From positions 61,407-125,406 of the forward strand of contig NZ_JAFEJT020000002.1 in the NCBI RefSeq assembly GCF_018555435.2: a DNA stretch of 64,000 nucleotides. Reading direction: 5' to 3'. Shown here piece by piece: positions 26,236 through 34,632 of this stretch. The first letter of the stretch is position 1. The number at the start of each line of letters is the position of its first letter. Made by a program: the position numbers and the translations under genes. The notes beneath the pieces are model-generated. The model was given only the letters and a program-made list of their open reading frames with translations. It was not told where the DNA came from and ran no database searches. Source of the DNA: Bifidobacterium amazonense (lineage in GTDB: Bacteria; Actinomycetota; Actinomycetes; Actinomycetales; Bifidobacteriaceae).

Positions 26236-26462
26236 GCTGGCGGAGCCTCGGCCCCCTCACTGAGGGGGCTCCCGGCGAAGCCGGGTGGGGGAGCTCCGCG
26301 GCCGAAGGCCGCCGACAACCCAGCATCGCGCGTAGCGCGATTCCGAGGCTATGGACTCGCACTGCGTGCGAGACTGTTTTTTGGCGGCCTGGCGGCCGCG
26401 AGCTCCCCCAGTCTCGCTTCGCTCGACAGCCCCCTCAGTGAGGGGGCCGAGGCTCCGCCAGC
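26236..26462. mobile_element. MITE-like element with 35-bp perfect terminal inverted repeats
   Basis: The first 35 bp (26236-26270, beginning GCTGGCGGAGCCTCGG) and the last 35 bp (26428-26462) are exact inverted copies. The 157-bp interior holds several small GC hairpins (CCCGGCGAAGCCGGG, GCGGCCGAAGGCCGC, ATCGCGCGTAGCGCGAT, CTCGCACTGCGTGCGAG). There is no coding capacity. This fits a non-autonomous miniature element or a BIME-like repeat; no clear target-site duplication is seen. It fills most of the 26191-26641 gap. Confidence 0.7.
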
Positions 26463-26485
26463 ATCTTTGGCACTATCAAACTCTT

Positions 26486-26564
26486 CCGGGGATGGGCCCC
26501 CGAGGCGAGGAGGTTTCTCCTTCTCCTTCCTGCTTGCTCGCCAAGTGGCCCATCCCCGGTTTTT
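26486..26564 (+). terminator. Rho-independent terminator after the ABC operon
   Basis: A 13-bp perfect stem, CCGGGGATGGGCC (26486-26498) and GGCCCATCCCCGG (26547-26559), encloses a 48-nt loop with a small inner GGCGAG/CTCGCC pairing and is followed by TTTTT. Confidence 0.75.
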
Positions 26565-26641
26565 CATATTCGCTATACTATTTATATCGTTGCAAATCGA
26601 GTGTCGCACAGCAGCCACTCGCAGAAAGGAAGCCACATACC

Positions 26642-27745
26642 ATGACCACCATCACCCGCGTCCCGCAGCCCGAACCGCCGGCTGACCCGTACGGCTACCT
26701 GCTCGTCCACTTCATCGAGGATCCAGACGGCTACGCCGAACGCATCTACCTCGACCTGTCCGACGGCGACAATCCCGAGGTCTGGCATCCGCTCAACGGA
26801 GGCAAGCCGATCCTCACGTCGAACCTCGGCACCACCGGCGTGCGCGACCCGTACCTGACGCGCAATCCGGAAACCGGCCGCGTGTACGTCATCGCCACCG
26901 ACCTGCGCGTGTTCGATCCGAACGCGGACCAGTCGAAGCAGAACTGGTATGAATGGTCGCATCACGGCAGCGCGAATCTGATCATCTGGCATTCCGACGA
27001 TCTCGTGCACTGGAGCGAGCCACACGAACTCAACGTCGCCCGCCGCCCCGACGGTACCGACGCGCAGCTCGGCATGGCGTGGGCCCCCGAAGCCCTGTGG
27101 GTTCCGGACTACTATCCGGAAGGCTCCGAGGCCGAGCACAACGGCAGCCGCGGCGCGTTCGTGCTGTACTGGTCGAGCAAGACGTTCGCCGACTCCGACA
27201 CGGACCATGCCGACGCGGACTCCTACGACCGCATCATGTGGGGCGTGACGAGCGACTTCACGGACGAGACGTACGAGTACGGCGGCGTGTTCATCGACGC
27301 CGGCCATCCGACGATCGACACGACGATGCTGCAGCGCGCGCTGCCGGACGGCACGATCCGCACGTACCGCGCGACCAAGGACAACGGCCCGCACCCGGGC
27401 ATCTGGGTCGACCGCACCGACGCGCCGCGCTGGTGGGAGCCGGGCGTGCTGTGGACGCCCGTCCAGTACGAGATCGGCAAGGATTGGACCGAGAACGGCG
27501 CACCCGGCGGCGTGGAGGGCCCGGCGTTCTTCGCCTCGCACTCCGACGACCGCGTGTACCTGTATGTGGACGTGATCCCGTCCATCGGATACCGCCCGAT
27601 GGTCACGACCGATCTCGACAAGGGCCTCGACTACCTGCGTTCCGACGATTTCTACATGGCCCCGCACACCAAGCACGGCGGTGTCCTGTCGCTGTCGCGC
27701 GCCGAGTACGACCGCCTGCGCGCCGCGGACGGCACGATCGGCTGA
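26642..27745 (+). CDS. GH43-like beta-propeller glycosidase (first of a tandem pair)
   Basis: 367 residues without a signal peptide. A five-bladed-propeller style sequence: GYLLVHFIED, PLNGGKPILTSNLGTTGVRDPYLTRN (with RDP containing a GH43 catalytic Asp), NLIIWHSDDLVHWSEP and MAWAPEALWVPDYY (catalytic Glu of the WAPE motif). Such enzymes are usually alpha-L-arabinofuranosidases or beta-xylosidases. It is a paralogue of the gene at 27819, which starts 74 nt after its stop. AGAAAGGAAG precedes the ATG; a TATACT at 26574-26579 may be its -10 box. Confidence 0.8.
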   Translation: MTTITRVPQPEPPADPYGYLLVHFIEDPDGYAERIYLDLSDGDNPEVWHPLNGGKPILTSNLGTTGVRDPYLTRNPETGRVYVIATDLRVFDPNADQSKQNWYEWSHHGSANLIIWHSDDLVHWSEPHELNVARRPDGTDAQLGMAWAPEALWVPDYYPEGSEAEHNGSRGAFVLYWSSKTFADSDTDHADADSYDRIMWGVTSDFTDETYEYGGVFIDAGHPTIDTTMLQRALPDGTIRTYRATKDNGPHPGIWVDRTDAPRWWEPGVLWTPVQYEIGKDWTENGAPGGVEGPAFFASHSDDRVYLYVDVIPSIGYRPMVTTDLDKGLDYLRSDDFYMAPHTKHGGVLSLSRAEYDRLRAADGTIG

Positions 27746-27775
27746 AAGGTGGTACGCTGGCGTACGTCAACGTAC

Positions 27776-27787
27776 GTTAGCGTTAAC
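27776..27787. promoter_or_regulatory. LacI-type operator before the second GH43 gene
   Basis: GTTAGCGTTAAC (27776-27787), extended by AATGTTG, is identical in core to the site at the ABC importer promoter (22314-27). It suggests that one LacI repressor, probably that at 20908, controls both. Confidence 0.55.
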
Positions 27788-27818
27788 AATGTTGTGAGCA
27801 GAAGGGTTGGTGGTATGA

Positions 27819-28979
27819 ATGAGTGACCCGTATGAAGCCTATGTGTGGGCATATTTCACCGGAGACCGCGGCGACAGCGAGAAGATCAGCCTCGCCGTCT
27901 CCAACGGCAACGACGCGCTCAGCTGGCGCGCGCTGAACGGCGGCAGACCGCTGTTCGTCTCGCAGTACGGCGAGCGCGGCCTGCGCGACCCGTTCATCAT
28001 GCGCTCGCACGAGGGCGACCGGTTCTTCATCATCGCCACCGACCTCAACGTCGCCTCCCGTCACGGCGACTTCGGATCGGCCCAGCGCAACGGCTCGCGC
28101 TATCTTGAGATCTGGGAGTCGACCGACCTCGTTCACTGGGGCGAGCAGCGTCACGTCCTCGTCTCGCCGCCCGCCGCGGGCAATTCGTGGGCTCCCGAAG
28201 CATACTGGGACGACGAGATCGGCGCGTACGCGGTCTACTGGTCGTCGAATCTGTACGACGGCGCGGCCGCGACCGACGACTCGCTGCGTGACAAGCCGAC
28301 GTACGGCCGCATGATGATCGCGACGACCAAGGACTTCCGCACGTTCAGCGAACCGCAGGTATGGATGGACGTACGCCGCGGCGACGGACACGACGGACGC
28401 GGCCTGATCGACGCGACCGTCGCGCGCGACGGCGACTGGTGGTACCGCTTCGTCAAGGACGAGCGCACGATGACGATCCGCGAGGAACGTTCGCATGATC
28501 TGCTCGGCAAGGTGCGCGGCATGCTGCCGGGGGAGATGTTCAGCTCGTTCGACTCGCTGTCCGAACTGGATGCGGACGACGTCGCGGGGAACGCGGACGC
28601 CGGCGAGGAGACGGATGGCGGCTGGGAGCTGGTGCGTGAGAACGTCGGCGTCGGCCTGTCGAACGGCGAGCATGCGGAGGACGGCTCGCTCAAGCCGTTC
28701 ACGCGCGGCGAGGGCCCGTGCATCTTCCCGGCGAACCCGGGCGACGTGAACGGCTATCGCTGGTTCCTGTTCATCGACCAGCCGAGCTATCACGACGGGC
28801 CGAACCACTACATCGGCTTCGCGACGCAGGATCTCGCCGATCCGCACGGCTGGGCGCCGGTCAGCGGCAAGCTGCGCGAAGGACTGCCGGTCAGTCCCGA
28901 CGGCGGCAAGCCGCGCCACGGCACGGTGATGCCGATCACCGCCGCCGAACGCGACCGCCTGATCGCCGCCTTCGGCTGA
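27819..28979 (+). CDS. GH43-like beta-propeller glycosidase (second of a tandem pair)
   Basis: 386 residues without a signal peptide. It repeats the plan of the gene at 26642: AYVWAYFTGD, ALNGGRPLFVSQYGERGLRDPFIMRS, YLEIWESTDLVHWGEQ and NSWAPEAYWDDE. The catalytic Asp (RDP) and Glu (WAPE) are kept. An Asp/Ala/Gly-rich insert (about 245-275) is not found in its paralogue. The likely activity is arabinofuranosidase or xylosidase. It has its own operator at 27776, and a terminator follows at 29022. The start is supported by AAGGG, with somewhat long spacing. Confidence 0.8.
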   Translation: MSDPYEAYVWAYFTGDRGDSEKISLAVSNGNDALSWRALNGGRPLFVSQYGERGLRDPFIMRSHEGDRFFIIATDLNVASRHGDFGSAQRNGSRYLEIWESTDLVHWGEQRHVLVSPPAAGNSWAPEAYWDDEIGAYAVYWSSNLYDGAAATDDSLRDKPTYGRMMIATTKDFRTFSEPQVWMDVRRGDGHDGRGLIDATVARDGDWWYRFVKDERTMTIREERSHDLLGKVRGMLPGEMFSSFDSLSELDADDVAGNADAGEETDGGWELVRENVGVGLSNGEHAEDGSLKPFTRGEGPCIFPANPGDVNGYRWFLFIDQPSYHDGPNHYIGFATQDLADPHGWAPVSGKLREGLPVSPDGGKPRHGTVMPITAAERDRLIAAFG

Positions 28980-29021
28980 TCGGCGCGTTCTCCTTCTCTC
29001 CTTCGGAATCACGCTGCGCGC

Positions 29022-29063
29022 GATGCCGCAACAAGCCGGCGCTTGTTGCGGCATCGTGATTTT
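29022..29063 (+). terminator. Rho-independent terminator after the GH43 pair
   Basis: GATGCCGCAACAAGC (29022-29036) pairs perfectly with GCTTGTTGCGGCATC (29041-29055); GTGATTTT follows. Confidence 0.85.
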
Positions 29064-29074
29064 AGCGCTACAAT
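29063..29074 (+). promoter_or_regulatory. Operator-like TAGCGCTA overlapping a -10 box before GH31
   Basis: TAGCGCTA (29063-29070) is a perfect 8-bp palindrome of LacI-operator style, and TACAAT (29069-29074) could be the -10 box of GH31. The LacI gene at 31475 is the nearest candidate regulator. Confidence 0.35.
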
Positions 29075-29156
29075 TTGGTGGGGGAAGGAAAAGCGGCCGG
29101 CGAACGCAGACGACCGCGCAACACATCCGATCAGGCAATCTCGTCAAAGGAGCAAC

Positions 29157-31343
29157 ATGACTTCCGCAACCACCACACCGTCCGTCGAAACGCAACGCGC
29201 ATTCGCGGACGAACTCGCCGGCGCGGCCAACGGCGGCGCGGGCGACGTCAGCGTCGAAAGCGCCAACGCGTCACGCAAGACCGTCGACATCGCCGCGCAG
29301 GTCTTCCGCATCGTCGACGACGGCGCCGCGATCGAATGGAACTGCGACGGCGAATACGTGCGCGTCGACGCATGGGGAGCCAACAGCGTACGCGTACGGT
29401 CGCGGCTCATGCAGCCCGTCGTCGACGCCGACTGGGCGCTGCTCGCGCCGGCCGCCGACCTTCCCAAGCCGCAGATCGCGCTCGGCGAGACCGCGGCCGC
29501 GCTCGTCAACGGCGGCATCGCCGTCAAACTCGCGCTGACCGGCTGGCAGAAGGACCATCTGCTCATCTCCTTCCTCAACACGGCGACCGGAGCCGTCCTG
29601 CTGAGCGAAACCGACGACGGCGGCGCGCTCAGACTGCGCGCACGCGCGCACCACCCGCTCGAAAGCGGTGCGGAATCGCCCGTCGCGACGTTCGAGGCAT
29701 ACGAAAACGAGCACATCTACGGCATGGGCGAATACCAGCAGCCCGTGCTCGACCTCAAAGGCTCCACGCTCGAACTCGCGCACCGCAACTCGCAGGTCAG
29801 CGTGCCGTTCATGGTCTCCAGCCGCGGATACGGGTTCCTCTGGCACAATCCGGCCGTCGGCCGGGTCACGTTCGGCCACAACCGCACCGAATGGAGCTCC
29901 GGCGTCGCCGACCAGATCGACTACTGGGTCACCGCAGGCGACACCCCCGCGCAGATCGAGGCGCAGTACGCGGACGCGACCGGACACGCGCCCGTCATGC
30001 CCGAATGGGGCCTCGGCTTCTGGCAGTGCAAGCTGCGCTACTGGAACCAGGAGCAGCTGCTCGAGACCGCGCGAGAATTCAAACGCCGCAACATCCCGAT
30101 CGACCTGATCGTCATCGACTTCTTCCACTGGCCGCTCATGGGCGACTTCCGCTTCGACGAGGAATTCTGGCCCGACCCGGCCGCCATGGCCCGCGAACTG
30201 CACGAGATGGGCATCAAGCTCATGGTCTCCGTCTGGCCGCAGATCGACCTCGAATCCGAAAACTACGACGAGATGCGCCGCCGCAACTTCCTCGCCAAAA
30301 CCCGTCAGGGCAAGGACGTGGGCATGTGGTGGCCGCGCGACAACCAATTCCTCGACGCCACCAACCCCGAGGCCCGCGCCTTCGTGTGGGGACTCGCCAA
30401 GAAGAACTACACCGACCTCGGCGTCGACGCGTTCTGGCTTGATGAGGCCGAGCCCGAATGGGGCGGCGACTACGACTACGCGCACTACCTGTACCACATC
30501 GGCCCGGTCGGCAAGGTCGGCAACGTGTACCCGCAGCTGTACAACAAGACGTTCTACGACGGACAGCTCGAAATCGGGCGCAAGGACGACATCGTCAACC
30601 TCACCCGCGCCGCATGGGCCGGCTCCCAGCGCTACGGCTCGCTCGTCTGGAGCGGCGACGTGCACTCCACGTTCGACGACCTGAAGGCGCAGATCACCTG
30701 CGCGATCCACATGGGCGCCGCCGGCATCCCGTGGTTCACCACCGACATGGGCGGCTTCGCGGGCGGCGACCCGAACAGCGAGGCGTTCCGCGAACTGTAC
30801 GTGCGCTGGTGCCAGTTCTCCGCGTTCAGCGCCGTCATGCGCAACCACGGCGACCGCATGCCCGCCGTCAAGGTGCCCGGCAAGCCCACGTTCGACCGCA
30901 AGGGCAACCCGATCGACCACATCCACACCGGCGCCGACAACGAGCCGTGGACGTACGGCCCCGAAGTCGAACGCATCATGGTCAAGTACATCAACCTGCG
31001 CGAGGCCATGCGCCCGTACACGCGCGAACTGTTCGCCGAGGCGCACGAATCGGGCCAGCCGCTCGTGCGCGGCCTGTTCTACGAGTTCCCCGGCGAGGAG
31101 GAGGCGGCGAACGTGGCCGACGAATACCTGTTCGGTCCGGACATCCTCGTCGCGCCCGTCACCGAGCTCGGCGCGCGCTCGCGCAGCGTGTACCTGCCCG
31201 GCGGCGAGACGACGACGTGGACGAACCTGCACACCGGCGAGACGCTCGCCGGCGGGCAGACCGTCACCGTCGACGCGCCGCTCGATGTGGTGCCCGCGTT
31301 CGCCCGCAACGGACGCGATCACGGGCTCGCCGGACTGATCTGA
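29157..31343 (+). CDS. GH31 alpha-xylosidase-like enzyme
   Basis: 728 residues without a signal peptide. N-terminal beta domain, then a barrel with IDLIVIDFFHWPLMGDF, the nucleophile Asp in AFWLDEAEPEW (about D429), and the acid/base Asp in LVWSGDVHSTF (about D501). DMGGF and HGDRMP follow. WLDEAEPE is the pattern of alpha-xylosidases rather than alpha-glucosidases (WxDMNE). It would release alpha-xylose from isoprimeverose-type or related oligosaccharides. AAAGGAG lies just before ATG 29157. A LacI gene follows about 130 nt downstream. Confidence 0.87.
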   Translation: MTSATTTPSVETQRAFADELAGAANGGAGDVSVESANASRKTVDIAAQVFRIVDDGAAIEWNCDGEYVRVDAWGANSVRVRSRLMQPVVDADWALLAPAADLPKPQIALGETAAALVNGGIAVKLALTGWQKDHLLISFLNTATGAVLLSETDDGGALRLRARAHHPLESGAESPVATFEAYENEHIYGMGEYQQPVLDLKGSTLELAHRNSQVSVPFMVSSRGYGFLWHNPAVGRVTFGHNRTEWSSGVADQIDYWVTAGDTPAQIEAQYADATGHAPVMPEWGLGFWQCKLRYWNQEQLLETAREFKRRNIPIDLIVIDFFHWPLMGDFRFDEEFWPDPAAMARELHEMGIKLMVSVWPQIDLESENYDEMRRRNFLAKTRQGKDVGMWWPRDNQFLDATNPEARAFVWGLAKKNYTDLGVDAFWLDEAEPEWGGDYDYAHYLYHIGPVGKVGNVYPQLYNKTFYDGQLEIGRKDDIVNLTRAAWAGSQRYGSLVWSGDVHSTFDDLKAQITCAIHMGAAGIPWFTTDMGGFAGGDPNSEAFRELYVRWCQFSAFSAVMRNHGDRMPAVKVPGKPTFDRKGNPIDHIHTGADNEPWTYGPEVERIMVKYINLREAMRPYTRELFAEAHESGQPLVRGLFYEFPGEEEAANVADEYLFGPDILVAPVTELGARSRSVYLPGGETTTWTNLHTGETLAGGQTVTVDAPLDVVPAFARNGRDHGLAGLI

Positions 31344-31370
31344 CCGGATCCGATCCCGTCCGCCGACCGA

Positions 31371-31408
31371 CTGCGGTCGTTCGCACAGCGACGTGCGGAC
31401 GACCGCGG
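31371..31408 (+). terminator. Hairpin after GH31
   Basis: CTGCGGTCGTTCGCAC (31371-31386) pairs with GTGCGGACGACCGCGG (31393-31408) with two mismatches. There is no T-run; it probably ends the GH31 transcript ahead of the LacI promoter (TATAAT at 31442-31447). Confidence 0.45.
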
Positions 31409-31474
31409 TCCCGGGTCCCGTGTCCTCAAAGCCCGCGTCGGTATAATGAGCCCTTCGAAGACGAAGGAGGCATG

Positions 31475-32533
31475 ATGGTCACACTCGACGACGTGGCGGC
31501 GCTCGCGGGAGTCTCCCGCATGACCGCGTCGAACGCGCTGCGCGGCAAGTCGATCGTCCGTCCGGAGACCGCGCGTCGCGTGCTCGACGCCGCCGGACAG
31601 CTCGGATATCGGCCGAACATCGCCGCACAGCAGCTCAGCTCCGGCCGTACGCACGTCATCAGCGTGTCGCTGTCCGACTTCGATCTGATCTTTCCGGCGA
31701 AATTAGCGGCGGAACTGTCCGATCAGGCAGTCCGCCGCGGCTACCAGATCGTCGCGCAGCAGACGCGCTTCTCCTCAGACTACGAGCAGGCCATGCTCTC
31801 GAGCGCGTCGATGCAGATCTGCGACGGTGCAATCGTATGCTGGCCGCGCAATGCGGCCGCGGATTTCGTCGGCTTCTCCAAACGGCATCCTCTGGTGATG
31901 CTCGATGCGTTCGAACTGGAGAGGCAGGTCGACTGCGTGTTCACGCCCTGCGTCGAAGGCGCCGCCGCCGGCGTGCGCCATCTGGCCGCCCACGGCGCGC
32001 GACGGATTGCCGTGCTCGGCTCGCCGCTCGACGTGCTGGCCGACGATGTGCCGCCCAGCTCGAGCAAGCTGCGACTGACCGGTGCGGTCCGTGCGCTGCG
32101 CGAACGCGGGGTGGGGGAGCGCGAGCTGGGCGAGCTCGTGCTGCCGTGCGGATGGAGCCGCGAGCACGGTTACGCCATGATGCGTGCGCTGCTGGCCGAA
32201 CGCGGCTGGCGGCCGGGATGCGACGCGGTGGAGACGCTGGGGTTCGACGCGGTCTTCTGCGTGTGCGACCCGCTCGCGATCGGCGCGCTCAAGGCGCTCA
32301 CCGACGCCGGCGTGCGCGTGCCGCAGGACGTGATGCTGGTCGGCTTCGACGCGGTCGTCGACGGCATGTTCATGACGCCGGGACTGTCCAGCGTGCGCAT
32401 CGATCCGGCCGAAATGGCGCGTAACTGCCTCGACCTGCTGTTGGCTCGCATCGACGGGCCGGCTCCGGCCTCGCCGCGTACGGTGACCGTGTCCCATGCC
32501 GTCGCGGCGCGCGGCAGCGGCGAGCGGGAGTAG
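31475..32533 (+). CDS. LacI-family regulator next to GH31
   Basis: 352 residues: helix-turn-helix TLDDVAALAGVSRMTASNALRGKSIVRP, hinge LGYRPNIAAQQLSSGR, and an effector domain (AIVCWPRNAAADFVGF, AVFCVCDPLAIGALKAL, LVGFDAVVDGMFMTPGLSSVRIDP). GAAGGAGG lies 4 nt before ATG 31475 (another ATG at 31472). Its own TATAAT box sits at 31442. It probably regulates GH31 and perhaps more of the locus. The DNA-recognition helix differs from the other two LacI proteins here, so each likely has its own operators. Confidence 0.88.
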   Translation: MVTLDDVAALAGVSRMTASNALRGKSIVRPETARRVLDAAGQLGYRPNIAAQQLSSGRTHVISVSLSDFDLIFPAKLAAELSDQAVRRGYQIVAQQTRFSSDYEQAMLSSASMQICDGAIVCWPRNAAADFVGFSKRHPLVMLDAFELERQVDCVFTPCVEGAAAGVRHLAAHGARRIAVLGSPLDVLADDVPPSSSKLRLTGAVRALRERGVGERELGELVLPCGWSREHGYAMMRALLAERGWRPGCDAVETLGFDAVFCVCDPLAIGALKALTDAGVRVPQDVMLVGFDAVVDGMFMTPGLSSVRIDPAEMARNCLDLLLARIDGPAPASPRTVTVSHAVAARGSGERE

Positions 32534-32703
32534 GGGGCTTGCAAACCGATCTGTGGTGCCTTCGGTTCGGGATTGCCGGCTAAGATTATCAGTCAACTCT
32601 CAGGAATCCTCTACCGTACGCTATGAAACGGGTGGTTATATATCTATCAGCAGCCGAAAGGCCGCGACAACTGAACCTTTCTTCTTCTCTCCTTTCTTCC
32701 TCT

Positions 32704-32733
32704 GAAAGCCCGGCCCCCATCGGCCGGGCTTTC
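32704..32733 (+). terminator. Hairpin in the 32534-32984 gap
   Basis: GAAAGCCCGGCC pairs with GGCCGGGCTTTC (32722-32733) across a 6-nt loop, preceded by a C/T-rich tract. It may end the LacI transcript or a small RNA from about 32590. The remainder of this 450-nt gap shows no gene apart from the short ORF at 32985. Confidence 0.5.
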
Positions 32734-32984
32734 TGGGTTCTCGGGCGCTTGCCGGTCGTCGTTTGCCGGGCTTGTCCGGGCTTGCGTCGATGCGGTTCGC
32801 CGGTCCCCATGATTCGTCGGCAGGATTCGTCGGCATGCACGGCCGTGACGGGGCCTCCGAACCGTTCCGTTCATGTCCATGCCGGGGTAAATTCATTTTC
32901 CCTTGGCCGGGCGCACATCATCCGGAAACACGGGAGAGGTAGACCGGATACCGATACGGATAGAGGTTGAGCAAAGGAACGATC

Positions 32985-33092
32985 ATGAACAACAACGGCA
33001 ACCATCACGACATGCACCACGCCGAGCCGCAGTACTCCAGCGACCGTCAGTACGACGCCTACATGTTCGCCGAATACGGCATCGAACGCTGA
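32985..33092 (+). CDS. Small His/Asn/Tyr-rich protein of 35 residues
   Basis: ATG at 32985 follows AAAGGAACGATC, a good ribosome site. The product starts MNNNGNHHDMHHAEPQYSS and ends in YMFAEYGIER: rich in His and Asn early, acidic/aromatic later. No signal peptide or membrane helix. The early HH-x(2)-HH clustering could bind metal, but there is no direct evidence. It stands alone between the LacI gene and tRNA-Lys. I do not recognise it; the good ribosome site is the main support. Confidence 0.45.
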   Translation: MNNNGNHHDMHHAEPQYSSDRQYDAYMFAEYGIER

Positions 33093-33147
33093 ACCGGACC
33101 GGCGTCCGCAGGTGGCCGGTGACGTCCACGGCTGCGGGCGAGATACG

Positions 33148-33178
33148 AAAAAGGCCGGAATCTTCTGATTCCGGCCTT
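33148..33178 (-). terminator. Terminator of tRNA-Lys (copy 1)
   Basis: On the minus strand GGCCGGAATC-AGAA-GATTCCGGCC is followed by a T-run. A near-identical hairpin stands at 61725-61755 after the attR of the integrative element. Confidence 0.85.
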
Positions 33179-33183
33179 GTCCG

Positions 33184-33257
33184 TGCCCCCGCAGGGATTC
33201 GAACCCTGGACACGCTGATTAAGAGTCAGCTGCTCTAACCAACTGAGCTACAGGGGC
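33184..33257 (-). tRNA. tRNA-Lys (CTT)
   Basis: 74-nt cloverleaf on the minus strand: acceptor GCCCCTG with CGGGGGC, D-loop AGCTCAGTTGGTTAGAGC, anticodon loop with CTT in GACTCTTAATC, T-arm GGGTTCGAATCCC. It is identical to the tRNA at 49872-49945 on the opposite strand, and it keeps its native terminator. Confidence 0.97.
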
Positions 33258-33409
33258 TTGGTTAGATTCGTTGCCGTGTTTCATGCAACGAGTGACTAAT
33301 ATACACGATTCTGAATCTGACGCAACTCGGACGACACGGCGGGTCGCGTCGGGTCGGGGCGTGTCGGATCCCATTTACAGTTTCATTCAGGTCACTTACC
33401 TGCTCAGCC

Positions 33410-34006
33410 TCAACGGCCGGCCGTGCGATGGTCCAGCAGGTCCGGCGAGGCGAGGGCGACCATGCGGCCGACCTCCCGGGAGATGTCGTCCATCGAACAA
33501 TCGAGGCCGCCGGCGAACCAGAGTTTGTAGAGATTGACGATGCCGCCGGCGAAATAGTTGACGCGCAGCACGTAGGAGCGGCTTTCGCGTATCGCGGCGG
33601 GAATCGCCTCGTCGGCGACCATGCGCTCGGCGAAGACCGTCTGGAGTTTGTCGAGGAATCCCGCGGCCCCGCTGGCCTGGATGAGGATGCGGTAGTAGTC
33701 GCGTTCGGCTTCGAGCCGGCGCCCGATCCGCATGATCATCGGCGTGGGATCCTTGAGGAAATCGGCGGATTCGATGCCGTCGAGCACTGCCATGAGCTCG
33801 GCGATTGTTTCGTCCTCGATCTCTTCGATCACGCCGCGCACGTCCGGATAGTGCGCGTAGAACGTGGATCGGTTGACGTCGGCGAGTCGGACGATCGCGG
33901 TGACGGTGATCTTGTCGGCGTCGTGCGTGCGCAACAGGTCGATGAACGCCTTGCGGATGGCCTGACGGGAACGTTGTGCGCTGCGGTATTCCGCCTTGTT
34001 TGCCAT
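33410..34006 (-). CDS. TetR/AcrR-family regulator
   Basis: 198 residues. The N-terminal helix-turn-helix is IRKAFIDLLRTHDADKITVTA with LADVNRSTFYAHYPDV as recognition part. The C-terminal helical domain (residues about 60-190) is of the common TetR type. It is divergent from the small gene at 34195 and oleate hydratase at 34633. The intergenic region holds a palindrome (GACAGA-TG-TCTGTC) suited to TetR binding, so it likely controls both sides. The inducer may be a fatty acid, given the hydratase; this is inference. AGGAGA precedes the start. Confidence 0.88.
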   Translation of the reverse strand: MANKAEYRSAQRSRQAIRKAFIDLLRTHDADKITVTAIVRLADVNRSTFYAHYPDVRGVIEEIEDETIAELMAVLDGIESADFLKDPTPMIMRIGRRLEAERDYYRILIQASGAAGFLDKLQTVFAERMVADEAIPAAIRESRSYVLRVNYFAGGIVNLYKLWFAGGLDCSMDDISREVGRMVALASPDLLDHRTAGR

Positions 34007-34054
34007 GGAATCTCCTTAAAGGTCCGACATCGCTTCCCGTATTGTACAAAGTCC

Positions 34055-34068
34055 GACAGATGTCTGTC
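34055..34068. promoter_or_regulatory. TetR-type operator candidate
   Basis: GACAGA-TG-TCTGTC is a short perfect inverted repeat in the divergent region. A related ACAGAC (34115 area) and ACACATGT segment lie nearer the rightward gene. Likely target of the TetR protein starting at 34006. Confidence 0.5.
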
Positions 34069-34194
34069 TTTTAGTGGTTGTGCCGGAATTTCGCCGTTTG
34101 TACGATGTGGGGCAACAGACAAAATCCAACACATGTTTGACATTGCAAGACGTCAGGCATGAGCAACAAAAAACGACAAGGAAAGACGGCAACC

Positions 34195-34485
34195 ATGATC
34201 GACGGAACCTACAACGTGACCGTACGCACCCCACTTGGGGCACGAAAGGGCGTGGTCGAACTCAAGGACGACGGCGGGACGCTGGTCGCCAAGGTCAACG
34301 TGAAAGGCAGAAGCCAAACCGCCGTCGGCACCGTGGACGGCACCATGTTCGCCTTCTCGGGAACGATGAAGACACCGGTCGGCCTGCTCGACTACCACAT
34401 CGGCGGTTGGGTCGACGGCGACGACATCACCGCGGTATGCGCGACTTCCAAGGGCAAGTTCTCCGTCAACGGCAAACGGGTCTGA
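34195..34485 (+). CDS. Small beta-rich protein upstream of oleate hydratase, unnamed
   Basis: 96 residues, no signal peptide. It is built of short alternating strands (DGTYNVTVRTPLGARKGVVEL, GTLVAKVNVKGRSQT, GTVDGTMFAFSGTMKTPVGLLDY, DDITAVCATSKGKFSVNGKRV) with repeated 'TPxG' and 'GTVDG' turns, suggesting a small beta barrel or up-and-down sheet. Similar short proteins occur widely beside oxidoreductases. AAGGAAAG stands nine bases before ATG 34195. It probably shares a transcript with oleate hydratase and could carry a hydrophobic ligand, though nothing shows that directly. Confidence 0.6.
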   Translation: MIDGTYNVTVRTPLGARKGVVELKDDGGTLVAKVNVKGRSQTAVGTVDGTMFAFSGTMKTPVGLLDYHIGGWVDGDDITAVCATSKGKFSVNGKRV

Positions 34486-34632
34486 TCAAACGAATCCAAG
34501 CAACCGAAGCTGGACCCAAGTCATATCGAACATATCGAGACGACGATCGTCACCGCAGACAAAACGTCGCGCGACCATCGCGGCGACCATCATCGCAAGC
34601 AATCAACAAATACTCAACGAAAGGACATCATC

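Noticed and set aside
29271..31322. Long minus-strand frame opposite GH31
   Set aside because: Shadow of GH31; Val/Arg/Asp-rich and lacking any family motif.
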